From Acidimicrobiales bacterium (GTDB taxonomy: Bacteria > Actinomycetota > Acidimicrobiia > Acidimicrobiales > JAUJNH01), in the NCBI GenBank assembly GCA_030448245.1, contig JAUJNH010000001.1, forward strand, positions 350,171-414,170: a stretch of DNA of 64,000 nucleotides, read 5' to 3'. Positions 35,317 through 44,017 of this stretch are shown here, piece by piece; position 1 is the first letter of the stretch, and every line of letters begins with the position of its first letter. The notes below the pieces were generated by a model that saw nothing but the letters and a program-made list of their open reading frames with translations, ran no database searches and was not told where the DNA came from. The position numbers and the translations under genes are program-made.

Positions 35317-35348
35317 GATGACGGTGTCGAAGCGCCAGTCGTCGCCCA
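35317..35348 (+). repeat. 32-bp direct repeat, copy 2
   Basis: The second copy begins at the last base of the insertion sequence and runs into the lipoprotein gene, whose reading frame breaks exactly at the repeat's far edge (35349). It is too long to be an ordinary target-site duplication. Confidence 0.85.
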
Positions 35349-35943
35349 GCCGCGATGGACTTGCCCCCCGCCCCGAGGACGTTCGAGGCCAGCCGGCTGT
35401 AGCGCAAGGTGAGGGTCTTGCTCCCCGGCGCGAGCGAGAAGGCCATCCAGCCTGCGCCGCTCGCCCCCTTGCTCTTCGCCTCCTTGAACCGGGGGTAGCC
35501 GGCGCTCGTCATGTCGTTCTCGATGATGGTGAGCGCGCCTGCCCTCGTCCCCTTGTCGTCGACCACTCGGAAGGCGCTGTCGGCCACGCTGGTCAGATAG
35601 GTCGTGCGGTGGTCACCTGGACCTCGACCAGGACGACCTCTTTGTCCTTGGCGTTGGGCAGCGAGGGCGCCGGGAAGTTGCGGACGAGCGTCTTGACCAC
35701 GATCTTGTGGCCGAGCTCGTCGTCGGTGATCGTCTGGTTCACCGGCTTCTTCACCGCAGCCCCGGCCGTGGACGAGGGCGCCGCAGTGGACGCCGGCGCC
35801 GTCGCCGTGGTGGCGGATCCGGCGGCAGCCGTGGTGGGCGAGTCGGCCGGTGCGGCGTTCTCGTCGCCTCCCCCGCACGCCGTGATCGTGGCGACCAGGA
35901 CCAAGGCCGCCGACACCCGTAGAGCTGGACGAAGGATGCTCAT
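35349..35943 (-). pseudogene. Lipoprotein (DUF4352-like), frameshifted and truncated
   Basis: From ATG 35943 the protein begins with a lipobox signal: hydrophobic ALRVSAALVLVATITA followed by Cys in ACGGG. Then comes a Thr/Ala-rich linker and the beta-sandwich DDELGHKIVVKTLVRNF of DUF4352-type cell-surface proteins. A frameshift near 35605 moves the remainder (SVADSAFRVVDDKG, GSKTLTLRYSRLASN) into another frame, and the gene ends abruptly at the 32-bp repeat beside the insertion sequence. It lies 62 bp from prcA on the same strand. Confidence 0.7.
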
Positions 35944-36005
35944 GGAAACTCCGAGCCCGCCGGTCGTGGTTGCCGCCGCAGGCCAGGCCGGAGCGACCTC
36001 CGGGT

Positions 36006-36728
36006 CTACTGGGCGGTGGCGGGTCCGGGCTCGGGGTCGACCAGGGCCGGCGCGCCCAGAAGGTCGATCAGCTCCTGGTCGCGGATGCGGCGGAAGCAGC
36101 GGCGGCGGGTGCTGCGCTCGAGCAGGGCGATCTCGAGGTCGGCGGCCCCGAGCGTGCGGTCGGGCCCTCCCAGGGCGGCGACGGCCGTCGCGAGCGCGCC
36201 CTGCAGGTCAGCCGCCGGGTCGTAGGTGGACGAGAGGCGCTCGGCTAGGGCGTCGGCGTCGCCGCCCAGGACCGAGGTGCCGCCCTCGTCGACCACCGTG
36301 CCGTCGTAGAGGATGTGGAACAGCTGGTCGTCGGCCTGCTCGGCGCCCACCTCGGCCACGAGGATCTCGACCTCGAGCGGCTTCATCTCGTGGGTGAAGA
36401 CCTGGCCGATCAGCTGGGCGTAGCCGTTGGCCAGGCTGCGGGCGTCGACGTCCTCGCGGCTGTAGGAGTAGCCCTTGAGGTCGGCGCTGCGGATCCCGGC
36501 CTGGCGGAGCTGGTCGAACTCGTTGTACTTGCCCACGCCGGCGAAGGCGATGTGGTCGTAGATCTCGCCCAGCTTGTGCAGGTTGCGGCTCTTGTTCTCG
36601 GCGCAGAGCAGCACCCCGCCCATGAAGCTCATGCCGACCAGCGACCGGCCCCGGGCGATGCCCTTGCGGGCGAAGTCGGCCTTGTCCTTCTGCGCCTGCT
36701 CCGGCGAGACGTACCCGAAGACCGACAT
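36006..36728 (-). CDS. prcA: Proteasome alpha subunit
   Basis: This 240-aa protein forms the gating outer ring of the 20S proteasome. The N-terminus SPEQAQKDKADFARKGIARG matches actinobacterial PrcA, which lacks the catalytic Thr. GVLLCAENKSRNLHKLGEIY and VAGVGKYNEFDQLR-like segments follow. Its ATG abuts the prcB stop without a gap, so prcB and prcA are translated together. Downstream, where pafA is usually next, an accessory insert begins. Confidence 0.95.
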   Translation of the reverse strand: MSVFGYVSPEQAQKDKADFARKGIARGRSLVGMSFMGGVLLCAENKSRNLHKLGEIYDHIAFAGVGKYNEFDQLRQAGIRSADLKGYSYSREDVDARSLANGYAQLIGQVFTHEMKPLEVEILVAEVGAEQADDQLFHILYDGTVVDEGGTSVLGGDADALAERLSSTYDPAADLQGALATAVAALGGPDRTLGAADLEIALLERSTRRRCFRRIRDQELIDLLGAPALVDPEPGPATAQ

Positions 36729-37532
36729 CTAGCGCCGTGCTCCGCGCTCGGTCATCCGGGTGATGAGGCTGGCGAAGCGCTCGGCCACCTCGGGCTCCTC
36801 GACCATCGTGAAGCCCTCGGTGGTGATGGTGGCCACGGTGGGGTAGATGCCCCGCACCGCGTCGGGACCGCCGGTGGCCGAGTCCTCGTCGGCGGCCTCG
36901 TAGAGCGCCTGCACGGCCAGCTCGATCGTATCCTCGCGGGCCATGCTGGGAGTCCAGCCCAGCTTCACCGTGGTGCGGGCGTCGCGGCCGCCCGACCCGT
37001 CGGCGTGGAAGTCGGTCTCCTCGTAGCGCCCACCCGTGGGGTCGTAGGTGAAGATGCGCCCGGCCCGGCGGCGCACGTCGTAGCCGGCGAAGAGCGGCAC
37101 CACCACGAAGCCCTGCATGGCGAGGCCGAGGTGCTGGCGGACCATGCTGGCCAGCTGGTTGGCCTTGCCCTCCAGCGAGAGCGCCACCCCCTCGGACTTC
37201 TCGTAGTGCTCGAGCTGGAGCTGGAAGAGCCGGATCAGCTCGAGGCCGAAGCCGGCCGAGCCGGCGATGGCGATGCCCGAGTGTCGGTCGGCGGGGTGCA
37301 ACTTCTGCACGTCGCGCTGAGCGATCGAGCTGCCCGCCGTGGCCCGCCGGTCGGCCGCCATCACGACGCCGTCGGAGTAGGTGACGGCCACGATCGTGGT
37401 GGCGTGCCGGTCGGCGAACCCGGGCTGCGAGCCACCCCCAGGCGGGGCGAAGGGGTCGCGGCCGACGTGCTGCAGCAACCCGGTGAAGCTCGGCCCGGGG
37501 TCCTGCCCGGGCGGGAAGCGGGGAAGAGTCAT
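36729..37532 (-). CDS. prcB: Proteasome beta subunit (catalytic)
   Basis: This 267-aa N-terminal nucleophile hydrolase carries a propeptide of about 44 residues. Autocleavage before Thr45 in HATTIVAV exposes the catalytic threonine, with a Lys and Asp expected downstream (GVVMAADRRATAG). It degrades pupylated substrates inside the chamber formed with PrcA. It follows pup by 26 bp. Confidence 0.95.
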   Translation of the reverse strand: MTLPRFPPGQDPGPSFTGLLQHVGRDPFAPPGGGSQPGFADRHATTIVAVTYSDGVVMAADRRATAGSSIAQRDVQKLHPADRHSGIAIAGSAGFGLELIRLFQLQLEHYEKSEGVALSLEGKANQLASMVRQHLGLAMQGFVVVPLFAGYDVRRRAGRIFTYDPTGGRYEETDFHADGSGGRDARTTVKLGWTPSMAREDTIELAVQALYEAADEDSATGGPDAVRGIYPTVATITTEGFTMVEEPEVAERFASLITRMTERGARR

Positions 37533-37558
37533 GGCGCCGGCAACCTAGCCCGAACGGC

Positions 37559-37753
37559 CTACTGGCCCCCCTTTTGCACGTAGCTCCTGACGAAGTCCTC
37601 GGCGTTGACCTCGAGCACCTCGTCGATCTCGTCGAGGAGGTCGTCCATCTCGGCCTTCAGCTCCTCACCCTTCTTGGAGGTCGTCGGGACGTCGTCGACG
37701 ACTTCCTCGGTTCCCCGGGTCGACGTCTTCTTGATCTGCTCACGCTCTGCCAC
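37559..37753 (-). CDS. pup: Prokaryotic ubiquitin-like protein Pup
   Basis: This 64-aa disordered protein ends in GGQ, so Dop must deamidate the terminal Gln to Glu before ligation. The central coiled-coil segment ELKAEMDDLLDEIDEVLEVN binds the Arc coiled coils, and DFVRSYVQKGGQ is the conserved end. Start is GTG 37753 with a GGAGG Shine-Dalgarno 7 nt upstream. Confidence 0.96.
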   Translation of the reverse strand: MAEREQIKKTSTRGTEEVVDDVPTTSKKGEELKAEMDDLLDEIDEVLEVNAEDFVRSYVQKGGQ

Positions 37754-37792
37754 CGCATACCTCCTTCCTCGTCACGTTCTACGTCGCCATGT

Positions 37793-39313
37793 CTACGCGC
37801 CCAAGCGCCGTAAGAGCTCACCAGCGTCGTCGCAGTCCTCGAGCACGGGGCCGACGATCTCGGCGGTGCCCCGCAGCGGCTCCATCATCGCCACCCGCTT
37901 CAGCGGCTCGCCACCGAGGTCGAACACCATCGAGTCCCAGTTGGCCGCGGCGATCTGGCCGGGGAAGCGCTCGAGGCAGCGGCCCCGGAACCAGGCCCGA
38001 GTGGTCGGCGGCGGCGTGGTCATCGCCGAGGCGGCCTCGGCCTCGGTCACCAGGCGCTCCAGCCCGAGCTTGCCGGCTAGGTCCTTGCCGGGGCGCAGGT
38101 CGTGGTACACGAGGTCGAGCTGGGCCAGCTTCGGGTGCTTCCACTCGAGCCCGTCCCGTTCGCGGTAGGCGTCGAAGAGCTTCTTCTTGGCGACCCAGTC
38201 GAGCTGGTCGGCCAGTGACATCGGGTCGGTCTCGAGGGCGGTGAGCACCTGCTCCCAGCGCCGGAGCACCTCGGCGCCGACCAGCTCGCCCCCGACCGCG
38301 TCCATGCCGTTCTCGTCGGCCCACTTGCGGGCCAGCCCCAGGTGCTCCCACTGCACGTCGAGCGCGGTCACGGTGGTTCCGTCGGCCAGGTCGAAGGGCT
38401 TCCTGAGCGTCAGGTCGTACGAGATCTGCCGCAGGGCGTGCACGGGGCGAGCGGGCGTGAAGTCCCTCTCGCCGAACCAGTCGTCCTCGACCATGCACAG
38501 CACGAACCCCATGACGCCCAGCTTCAGGAAGGTCTGGACCTCGCTGCGGTTGGCGTCGCCGATGATGACGTGGAGCCGGCGGTACCGGCCGGCGTCGGCG
38601 TGGGGCTCGTCGCGCGTGTTGATGATCGGTCGCTTCAGCGTGGTCTCGAGGCCCACCTCCTCCTCGAAGAAGTCGGCCCGCTGGGTCAGCTGCAACGTGA
38701 CCTCGGCGCCGCCGGTGGACGCGGCCTCGCAGCCGACCTTGCCCGCCCCCGACCAGATCTGCCGGGTGACGAAGTGGGGCAGGACGTGCTTCACAACCTG
38801 GCCGAACGGCACGGACCGGTCCATCAGGTAGTTCTCGTGACACCCGTAGGAGTTGCCCTTGCGGTCGGAGTTGTTCTTGTAGACGACGATCTCCTGGCCA
38901 GGGGGCAGCTGGCGGCGGGCCGCCTCCATCGACGCGACCAGGATCCGCTCACCGGCCCGGTCCCACAGCACCCCCTGCAGCGGGTCGGAGCACTCGGGTG
39001 AGGAGTACTCGGGGTGGGCGTGGTCGACGTAGTACCGGGCGCCGTTGGTCAGCACCGCGTTGACGAGGTGGGTCTCGACCTCGGGGGGCAGCGAGCCCTC
39101 GCGGCTGAAGCCGCGGGCGTCGTCGCCCGGGTGCTCGTCCTCGAAGTCCCAGCCCACCCGCTCCGACCTGGCGCCGGTCTCGCTGCGCCGGGCCAGCTCG
39201 CTCAGGTAGGCGTTGATCAGGACCGACGAGGCGGCGATCGGGTTCGGCTCGGCCACACCGGTGTGCCGGATCCCGTACTCGGTCTCGATCCCGTAGACCT
39301 TGGGCAGAGCCAC
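37793..39313 (-). CDS. dop: Pup deamidase/depupylase Dop
   Basis: This 506-aa carboxylate-amine ligase-fold enzyme converts Pup-Gln to Pup-Glu and removes Pup from proteins. The Dop-specific start [45 protein letters not shown] and [20 protein letters not shown] are present. Its length is normal and the frame is intact, in contrast to its paralogue pafA at 29955-31311. It lies between arc and pup in the standard order. Confidence 0.95.
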   Translation of the reverse strand: MALPKVYGIETEYGIRHTGVAEPNPIAASSVLINAYLSELARRSETGARSERVGWDFEDEHPGDDARGFSREGSLPPEVETHLVNAVLTNGARYYVDHAHPEYSSPECSDPLQGVLWDRAGERILVASMEAARRQLPPGQEIVVYKNNSDRKGNSYGCHENYLMDRSVPFGQVVKHVLPHFVTRQIWSGAGKVGCEAASTGGAEVTLQLTQRADFFEEEVGLETTLKRPIINTRDEPHADAGRYRRLHVIIGDANRSEVQTFLKLGVMGFVLCMVEDDWFGERDFTPARPVHALRQISYDLTLRKPFDLADGTTVTALDVQWEHLGLARKWADENGMDAVGGELVGAEVLRRWEQVLTALETDPMSLADQLDWVAKKKLFDAYRERDGLEWKHPKLAQLDLVYHDLRPGKDLAGKLGLERLVTEAEAASAMTTPPPTTRAWFRGRCLERFPGQIAAANWDSMVFDLGGEPLKRVAMMEPLRGTAEIVGPVLEDCDDAGELLRRLGA

Positions 39314-39362
39314 GCAGCCACCGTAGCGGCGGTCGGCGCCTCAGCCGGGTCGTTCGCCGGCT

Positions 39363-39393
39363 CGTCGGGGAGGGGCGGCGCCCCTCCCCGACG
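39363..39393 (-). terminator. Strong hairpin after arc
   Basis: A perfect 14-bp GC stem with a GGC loop sits just 2 bp beyond the arc stop, between arc and dop. There is no T tract, which is common in actinobacterial terminators. It may attenuate read-through from arc into dop-pup-prcBA. Confidence 0.6.
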
Positions 39394-39394
39394 C

Positions 39395-41163
39395 CTAGAG
39401 GTACTGCCCGGTGCCGACCCGCTCGATGGCCCGGCCGCCGTGCGGCGCCGCGTCGTCGCCCCGCTGGATGAGGGTTCGGACGTAGACGATCCGCTCGCCC
39501 TTCTTGCCGGAGATCTTGAGCCAGTCGTCCGGGTTCGTGGTGTTCGGCAGGTCCTCGTGCTCCCGGAACTCCTGCTTGATCGACTCGAGGAGGTCGGTGG
39601 TGCGCACCCCGCGGCCCTCGCCGGCGATCTGGCGCTTGATGGCCAGCTTCTTGGCCCGGCGCACGATGTTCTCGATCATCGCCCCCGACGAGAAGTCCTT
39701 GAAGAACATCACGTCCTTCTCGCCCGACTGGTAGGTGATCTCGAGGAAGCGGTTCTCGTCGCTGGTGGCGTACATGGTGCCGACGGTGCGCTCGATCATC
39801 GACCGCACCGCCTTTTCGGGGTCGCCCCTCCCAGCGTCCGCACCTCCGACTCGTCGAGCGGCAGCTGGCTCGTGAGGTAGCAGGCGAAGATCTTCTCGGC
39901 CGCCGGCTCGTCAGGCCGCTCGATCTTGATCTTCACGTCGAGCCGGCCGGGCCGCAGGATGGCCGGGTCGATGAGGTCCTCGCGGTTGGAGGCGCCGATG
40001 ACGATGACGTTGCGCAGCGACTCGACCCCGTCGATCTCAGCCAGCAGCTGGGGAACGATGGTCGACTCCATGTCGGAGCTGATGCCCGAGCCTCGGGTGC
40101 GGAACAGCGAGTCCATCTCGTCGAAGAAGACGATGACGGGCACGCCCTCCTCCGACTTCTCCCGGGCCCGCTGGAACACCAGGCGGATCTGGCGCTCGGT
40201 CTCCCCGACGTACTTGTTGAGCAGCTCGGGGCCCTTGATGTTCAGGAAGTAGGAGCGGGCGGCGGGCTTGCCCGTCACCTGGCTCACCTTCTTCGACAGG
40301 CTGTTGGCCACGGCCTTGGCGATCAGGGTCTTGCCGCAGCCCGGCGGGCCGTAGAGCAGGATCCCCTTGGGGGCGGGCAGGTGGTAGTCGCCGAACAGCT
40401 CGCGGTACAGGAAGGGCAGCTCGACCGCGCCCTTGATGTCCTCGATCTGGCGGTCGAGCCCGCCGACGTCCTCGTACTCGATGTCGGGGACCTCTTCGAG
40501 GACGAGCTCCTCGACCTCGGGTCGCGGCAGCTTCTCGAGCAGGAGCCCGGTCCGGCTGTCCATCAGAAGGGTGTCGCCGCGCAGGCGCACCCGGTCACGG
40601 TCGAGGAGCAGCTGCTCGCCCAGCTCCACCACCCGCTCCTCGTCGGCCCGGCCGACGATCAGCGCCCGCTTGCCGTCCTCGAGGACCTCCTTCAGCGTGA
40701 CCACCTCGCCGGAGACCTCGGGACCCCGGGCCAGCACGATGTTGAGGCTGTCGTTCAGCACCACCTCCTGGCCCTTCTGGAGGCTGGCCACGTCGAGCTC
40801 GGGGTGGAGGGACACCCGCATCTTGCGGCCCCCGCTGTAGATGTCGACGCTGCCGTCGTCGTTGCCGCCGAGGAAGGTGCCGTAGGCGGCCGGCGGCTGG
40901 GTCAGCTTGTCGACCTCCTCGCGAAGGGCGGCGATGTGCTCGCGGGCCTCCCGCAGCGTGTAGGTGAGCTTCTCGTTCTGGGACACCGCCTGGGCCAGCT
41001 GCCCCTTGGTCTCGAGCAGCTTCTCCTCGAGGGTCCGCACCCGCTTGGGAGCGTCGGCGAGGCGCCGGCGCAGGATGCCGACCTCCTCCTCGAGCCCGGC
41101 CGCCTGCTGCCGGGCATCCCTGAGCTCCTGCTCCAGATCAGCACCACGCCGGTCTTCAGCCAT
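39395..41163 (-). pseudogene. arc: Proteasomal ATPase Arc/Mpa, frameshifted
   Basis: Arc unfolds pupylated proteins and feeds the 20S core. The first frame (ATG 41163) gives the N-terminal coiled coil (about 5-85), OB domains, Walker A GPPGCGKT, Walker [11 protein letters not shown] and the sensor region [20 protein letters not shown]. It then ends in nonsense after TLGGATP. The second frame supplies [16 protein letters not shown]-like continuation to the C-terminus. This ends GQYL, the proteasome-docking motif. One base appears missing from the C run at 39825-39828; restoring it gives one protein of normal length. Confidence 0.88.
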
Positions 41164-41250
41164 GGCGACCCTCCTCCGTTCGGGTTCCGTCGGAGGAACC
41201 TACTGCGAGGGTAGCGGCGCCAGATGTTTCCACGGTCCTCGCCTGGGAAA

Positions 41251-41279
41251 TTGACAACCGGAAGGCCCGCCGGTACGTT
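41251..41279 (+). promoter_or_regulatory. Promoter of the ferredoxin gene
   Basis: TTGACA (41251-41256) is separated by exactly 17 bp from TACGTT (41274-41279), a TANNNT -10 hexamer. This is the clearest sigma-A-type promoter in the window and points to the ferredoxin start at 41322. Confidence 0.7.
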
Positions 41280-41321
41280 CCGGTGGACTAGCAGCCCCCG
41301 ATGCTCTGAAGGGACGACAGC

Positions 41322-41555
41322 ATGAAGGTCTGGATCGATCAGGATCTGTGCACCGGCGACGGTCTGTGCGAGGAGATCGCCCCCTCCGTGTTCACCCTCC
41401 TCGACGACGGCCTCGCCTACGTCAAGGACGGCGACAAGGTGCTGAGCAACCCCGGCGGCGCCGAGGCCATCGCCCCCGTGCCCGACGGCCAGGAAGAGGC
41501 GACGATCGAGTCCGCCGAGGAGTGCCCCGGGGAGTGCATCTTCCTCGAGCCCTAG
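41322..41555 (+). CDS. Small ferredoxin
   Basis: This 77-aa electron carrier resembles the actinobacterial ferredoxins that serve cytochromes P450. Cluster ligands are in LCTGDGLCEEIAPSVF near the start and ECPGECIFLEP at the end. The four visible cysteines and the missing central ligand favour a 3Fe-4S or atypical cluster. A GAAGGGA Shine-Dalgarno precedes ATG 41322. It is divergent from arc. Confidence 0.88.
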   Translation: MKVWIDQDLCTGDGLCEEIAPSVFTLLDDGLAYVKDGDKVLSNPGGAEAIAPVPDGQEEATIESAEECPGECIFLEP

Positions 41556-41577
41556 CCGGGCACCGCAACCAGATGTC

Positions 41578-42492
41578 GTGACCACCCCCCCGGCCACCAC
41601 GACCGGGACACGGCGGGGGCCGACGTGGCTGTCGTGGGTCCTCCTCGCCGTCGGCGTCTTCTCGGTCGGCGGCTCGGCGATCCTGATCCGCTACGCCGAG
41701 GGCGCCGACCCCTTGGCCATCTCGTTCTGGCGGTGCGCAGCCGGAGCGCTCGCCCTGGCCCCGTTCGGCCGGAGCGGGTTCGCCACGCTGAGCCGTCGGA
41801 CGGCGAGACTGCCGTTGCTGGCCGGCATCTTCCTGGCCGTGCACCTGGCCAGCTGGATCACCTCGCTCGAGCTCACCACCGTCGCGAACTCGGTGCTGCT
41901 CGTGTGCACGACACCGATCTTCACGGCCCTCGCGGCCCGCTACCTGTTCCGGGAGCGGTTCCGGGCGGCGGTCTGGCTGGGCATCGTGCTCACGCTCGCC
42001 GGCACCGCCCTGATCGCCGGCGGGGCGAGCGCCGGGGGCCGAGCCAGCCTCTCCGGCGACGCCCTGGCCCTCTTCGGGGCCGTCACGGTGGCCGGCTACA
42101 CCATCGCCGGCGAGATCGCCCGCCGCCGCCTGGGCATCGTCGAGTACGCCGTCCTGGCCTACGGGGCGGCGGCGCTGCTCCTCCTGCCGGTGTGCCTGCT
42201 GGCGGGGGTCCCCCTGCTGGGCTACCCGACGCCGACGTGGCTCGCCATCGCCGGCATCGTGCTCGGCCCGCAGCTCCTCGGCCACACGATCCTGAACTTC
42301 CTGCTGCGGGACTTCGACGCCACCACCGTGACGGTTGCGGTCATGGCCGAGCCGCCGATCGCCATCGGGCTGGCCTTCCTGCTGTTCGCCGAAGCCCCCG
42401 CGGCGCTGGTCTACCCGGGAGGCGCGGCGATCATCGCCGGCATCTTCCTGGTGTCCGTGCACCGAGGCCGGGCGGCCGAGATCGTCGAGTGA
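41578..42492 (+). CDS. EamA/DMT family permease
   Basis: This 304-aa membrane protein has ten hydrophobic helices arranged as two EamA repeats: SVGGSAILIRYAEGADPLAI, then LSGDALALFGAVTVAGYTIA. Drug/metabolite transporters of this type export amino acids or other metabolites. It starts at GTG 41578, 22 bp after the ferredoxin stop, so the two may share a transcript. The substrate is not inferable. Confidence 0.88.
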   Translation: MTTPPATTTGTRRGPTWLSWVLLAVGVFSVGGSAILIRYAEGADPLAISFWRCAAGALALAPFGRSGFATLSRRTARLPLLAGIFLAVHLASWITSLELTTVANSVLLVCTTPIFTALAARYLFRERFRAAVWLGIVLTLAGTALIAGGASAGGRASLSGDALALFGAVTVAGYTIAGEIARRRLGIVEYAVLAYGAAALLLLPVCLLAGVPLLGYPTPTWLAIAGIVLGPQLLGHTILNFLLRDFDATTVTVAVMAEPPIAIGLAFLLFAEAPAALVYPGGAAIIAGIFLVSVHRGRAAEIVE

Positions 42493-42527
42493 CCGGCGGG
42501 CCCCGGCGGCCCGGGGCCGGCACGGCT

Positions 42528-42794
42528 TCAGCGGATGCTGAAGCCGTGCTCGCCGGTCGGTTGCTCGTCCTGCACCTCCACAGCGTCGACCGAGGCGTGC
42601 CGGGGACCAGCACGCATCCAGGCGACCACGGCGTCGACGGCCGCCGGCTCGCCCTCGAGCACGGCCTCGACGGCGCCGTCCGGACGGTTGCGCACCCAGC
42701 CTGCGCAGCCCCTGGCGACCGCCTCGGTGCGGCACGAGTCGCGGAAGAAGACGCCCTGGACGCGCCCGGTCACGGTGACCCGCCGGCGTACCAC
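42528..42794 (-). CDS. acyP: Acylphosphatase
   Basis: This 88-aa ferredoxin-like enzyme hydrolyses acyl phosphates. The signature GRVQGVFFRDSCRTEAVARG holds the catalytic Arg (GVFFR), and GWVRNRPDGAVEAVLEG holds the catalytic Asn. Start is GTG 42794. It is a full-length, normal member, 44 bp downstream of the MarP-like gene. Confidence 0.9.
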   Translation of the reverse strand: MVRRRVTVTGRVQGVFFRDSCRTEAVARGCAGWVRNRPDGAVEAVLEGEPAAVDAVVAWMRAGPRHASVDAVEVQDEQPTGEHGFSIR

Positions 42795-42838
42795 TCGGCC
42801 AGTCTGGCCTCCCGGACCACGTCCGACGGGCGACGTGC

Positions 42839-44017
42839 TCAGCCGGCCAGGCAGGGGCCGGTGGACTGGGCGGTCCCCCGGTTGGCGGTCAGGGCTTCGC
42901 GCAGCTCGACGTCGGTGACCGCGTACGCCACCCCGTCCCGGTCGGGGGCGATGGCGAAGGCCACGCCGGCCACCTCGCCGGCCGTGTTCACGAACGGGCC
43001 GCCGCTGTAGCCGGGCGCCAGCCGCGACGCCAGGATGAACACGTCCCGGGTCGTGGACCGGCGGTCGTAGAGGTCCCGGCCCACGGCCTCGACCCTCCGG
43101 TTCACCTTGCTCGGCGCCACCGCGATCGGGACCTGGCCGCCGGGGTGGCCGAGGACGGCTCCCTGGGCCCCCTCCCCCACCGTCTTGTCGACCATCGGGA
43201 GCGCGTTCAGGCCCAGCCCCTCGACGCGGAGCACGGCCAGGTCGCGGTTGGCGTCGAAGACGGTGACGGTGGCCTTCACCCTTCTGCGATCCGGACGGAT
43301 CACCTCGGTCGCCCTCTCCCCGGCGACGACGTGGGCGTTGGTCACGACCGTGTTGGGGGCGATGACGAAGCCGCTGCCGTCCTGGATCCGGCCGCAGGCC
43401 TTGCCCTCGACCTTGACCGTGGAGGCCTTGACCCGATCGAGGGCTGCCGCGGGCAGCCCCGACGCCTCCGGCGGCGGGCCAGTCTCGGGCGCCCGGTACA
43501 GACCCTCGAAGACCTTGGGGAAGTCGACGTCGCCCACCAGCGTGCGCAGGCTCTGCACCGCCTGGGGTGGCTCGGGCAGCGCCTCGTCGAGGACCCCGGC
43601 CACCGAGGACGAGCGGGTCAGGCGGGCCGCACTGCCCTTGACCTCGGACATCGCCGGCAGGAGCAGCCAGACCGAGAGCAGCACGCCCAGCCCACCGAGG
43701 AACCCGCCCACTGCGCGGTCCAGGCCGCGGGCCGGCCCGGGGGGCAGGGCCATCCTGAGCTTCGCGCCGATCAGCATCCCGAGGCCCTGGCCGAGGAAGG
43801 CGCCGCCGATGAGCACCACGAACGCCACCAGGAGGCGGCTGCTGGTGTCGGCGGCGTCGCCGAGCAGCTCGACGGCCGAGGGCAGCAGGCGCGCCGCCAC
43901 GTAGAGGCCGACGCCGAGGCCGATCCACGACGTGGCCCGGGCCAGGAAGCCCAGCCGGTAACCGCCGATGGCTGCGGCCACCACGGCCACGAGGATGAGC
44001 AGGTCGAGGAGGTTCAT
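42839..44017 (-). CDS. MarP-like membrane serine protease
   Basis: This 392-aa protein has an N-terminal CvpA-like domain of four membrane helices (about 1-125) and then a periplasmic trypsin-fold domain. The triad is His in TNAHVVAGE, Asp in ANRDLAVLRV and Ser in APGYSGGPFVN. MarP of Mycobacterium tuberculosis, of the same architecture, is needed for acid and oxidative stress resistance. The start overlaps the trmI stop (ATGA). Confidence 0.9.
   Translation of the reverse strand: MNLLDLLILVAVVAAAIGGYRLGFLARATSWIGLGVGLYVAARLLPSAVELLGDAADTSSRLLVAFVVLIGGAFLGQGLGMLIGAKLRMALPPGPARGLDRAVGGFLGGLGVLLSVWLLLPAMSEVKGSAARLTRSSSVAGVLDEALPEPPQAVQSLRTLVGDVDFPKVFEGLYRAPETGPPPEASGLPAAALDRVKASTVKVEGKACGRIQDGSGFVIAPNTVVTNAHVVAGERATEVIRPDRRRVKATVTVFDANRDLAVLRVEGLGLNALPMVDKTVGEGAQGAVLGHPGGQVPIAVAPSKVNRRVEAVGRDLYDRRSTTRDVFILASRLAPGYSGGPFVNTAGEVAGVAFAIAPDRDGVAYAVTDVELREALTANRGTAQSTGPCLAG

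Larger units (their letters stand above)
33758..35317 (+). mobile_element. IS1380-family-like insertion sequence, decayed
   Basis: This element is about 1,560 bp and its size fits the family. A 14-bp imperfect terminal inverted repeat (13 of 14 bases) joins 33758-33771 (CCTCGATCCACCGA) and 35304-35317 (complement CCTGGATCCACCGA). The transposase frame is broken several times. I see no matching short target duplication at the edges. A 32-bp direct repeat inside and outside the element complicates the right boundary. Confidence 0.65.

Noticed and set aside
33828-35348. 32-bp repeats as an IS target duplication or att sites
   Set aside because: Too long for the family, and one copy lies inside the element. 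No integrase gene nearby.
30480-39835. Programmed frameshifting in pafA and arc
   Set aside because: Neither site has a slippery heptamer or a following pseudoknot I can see. A simple indel in a GC run explains both.
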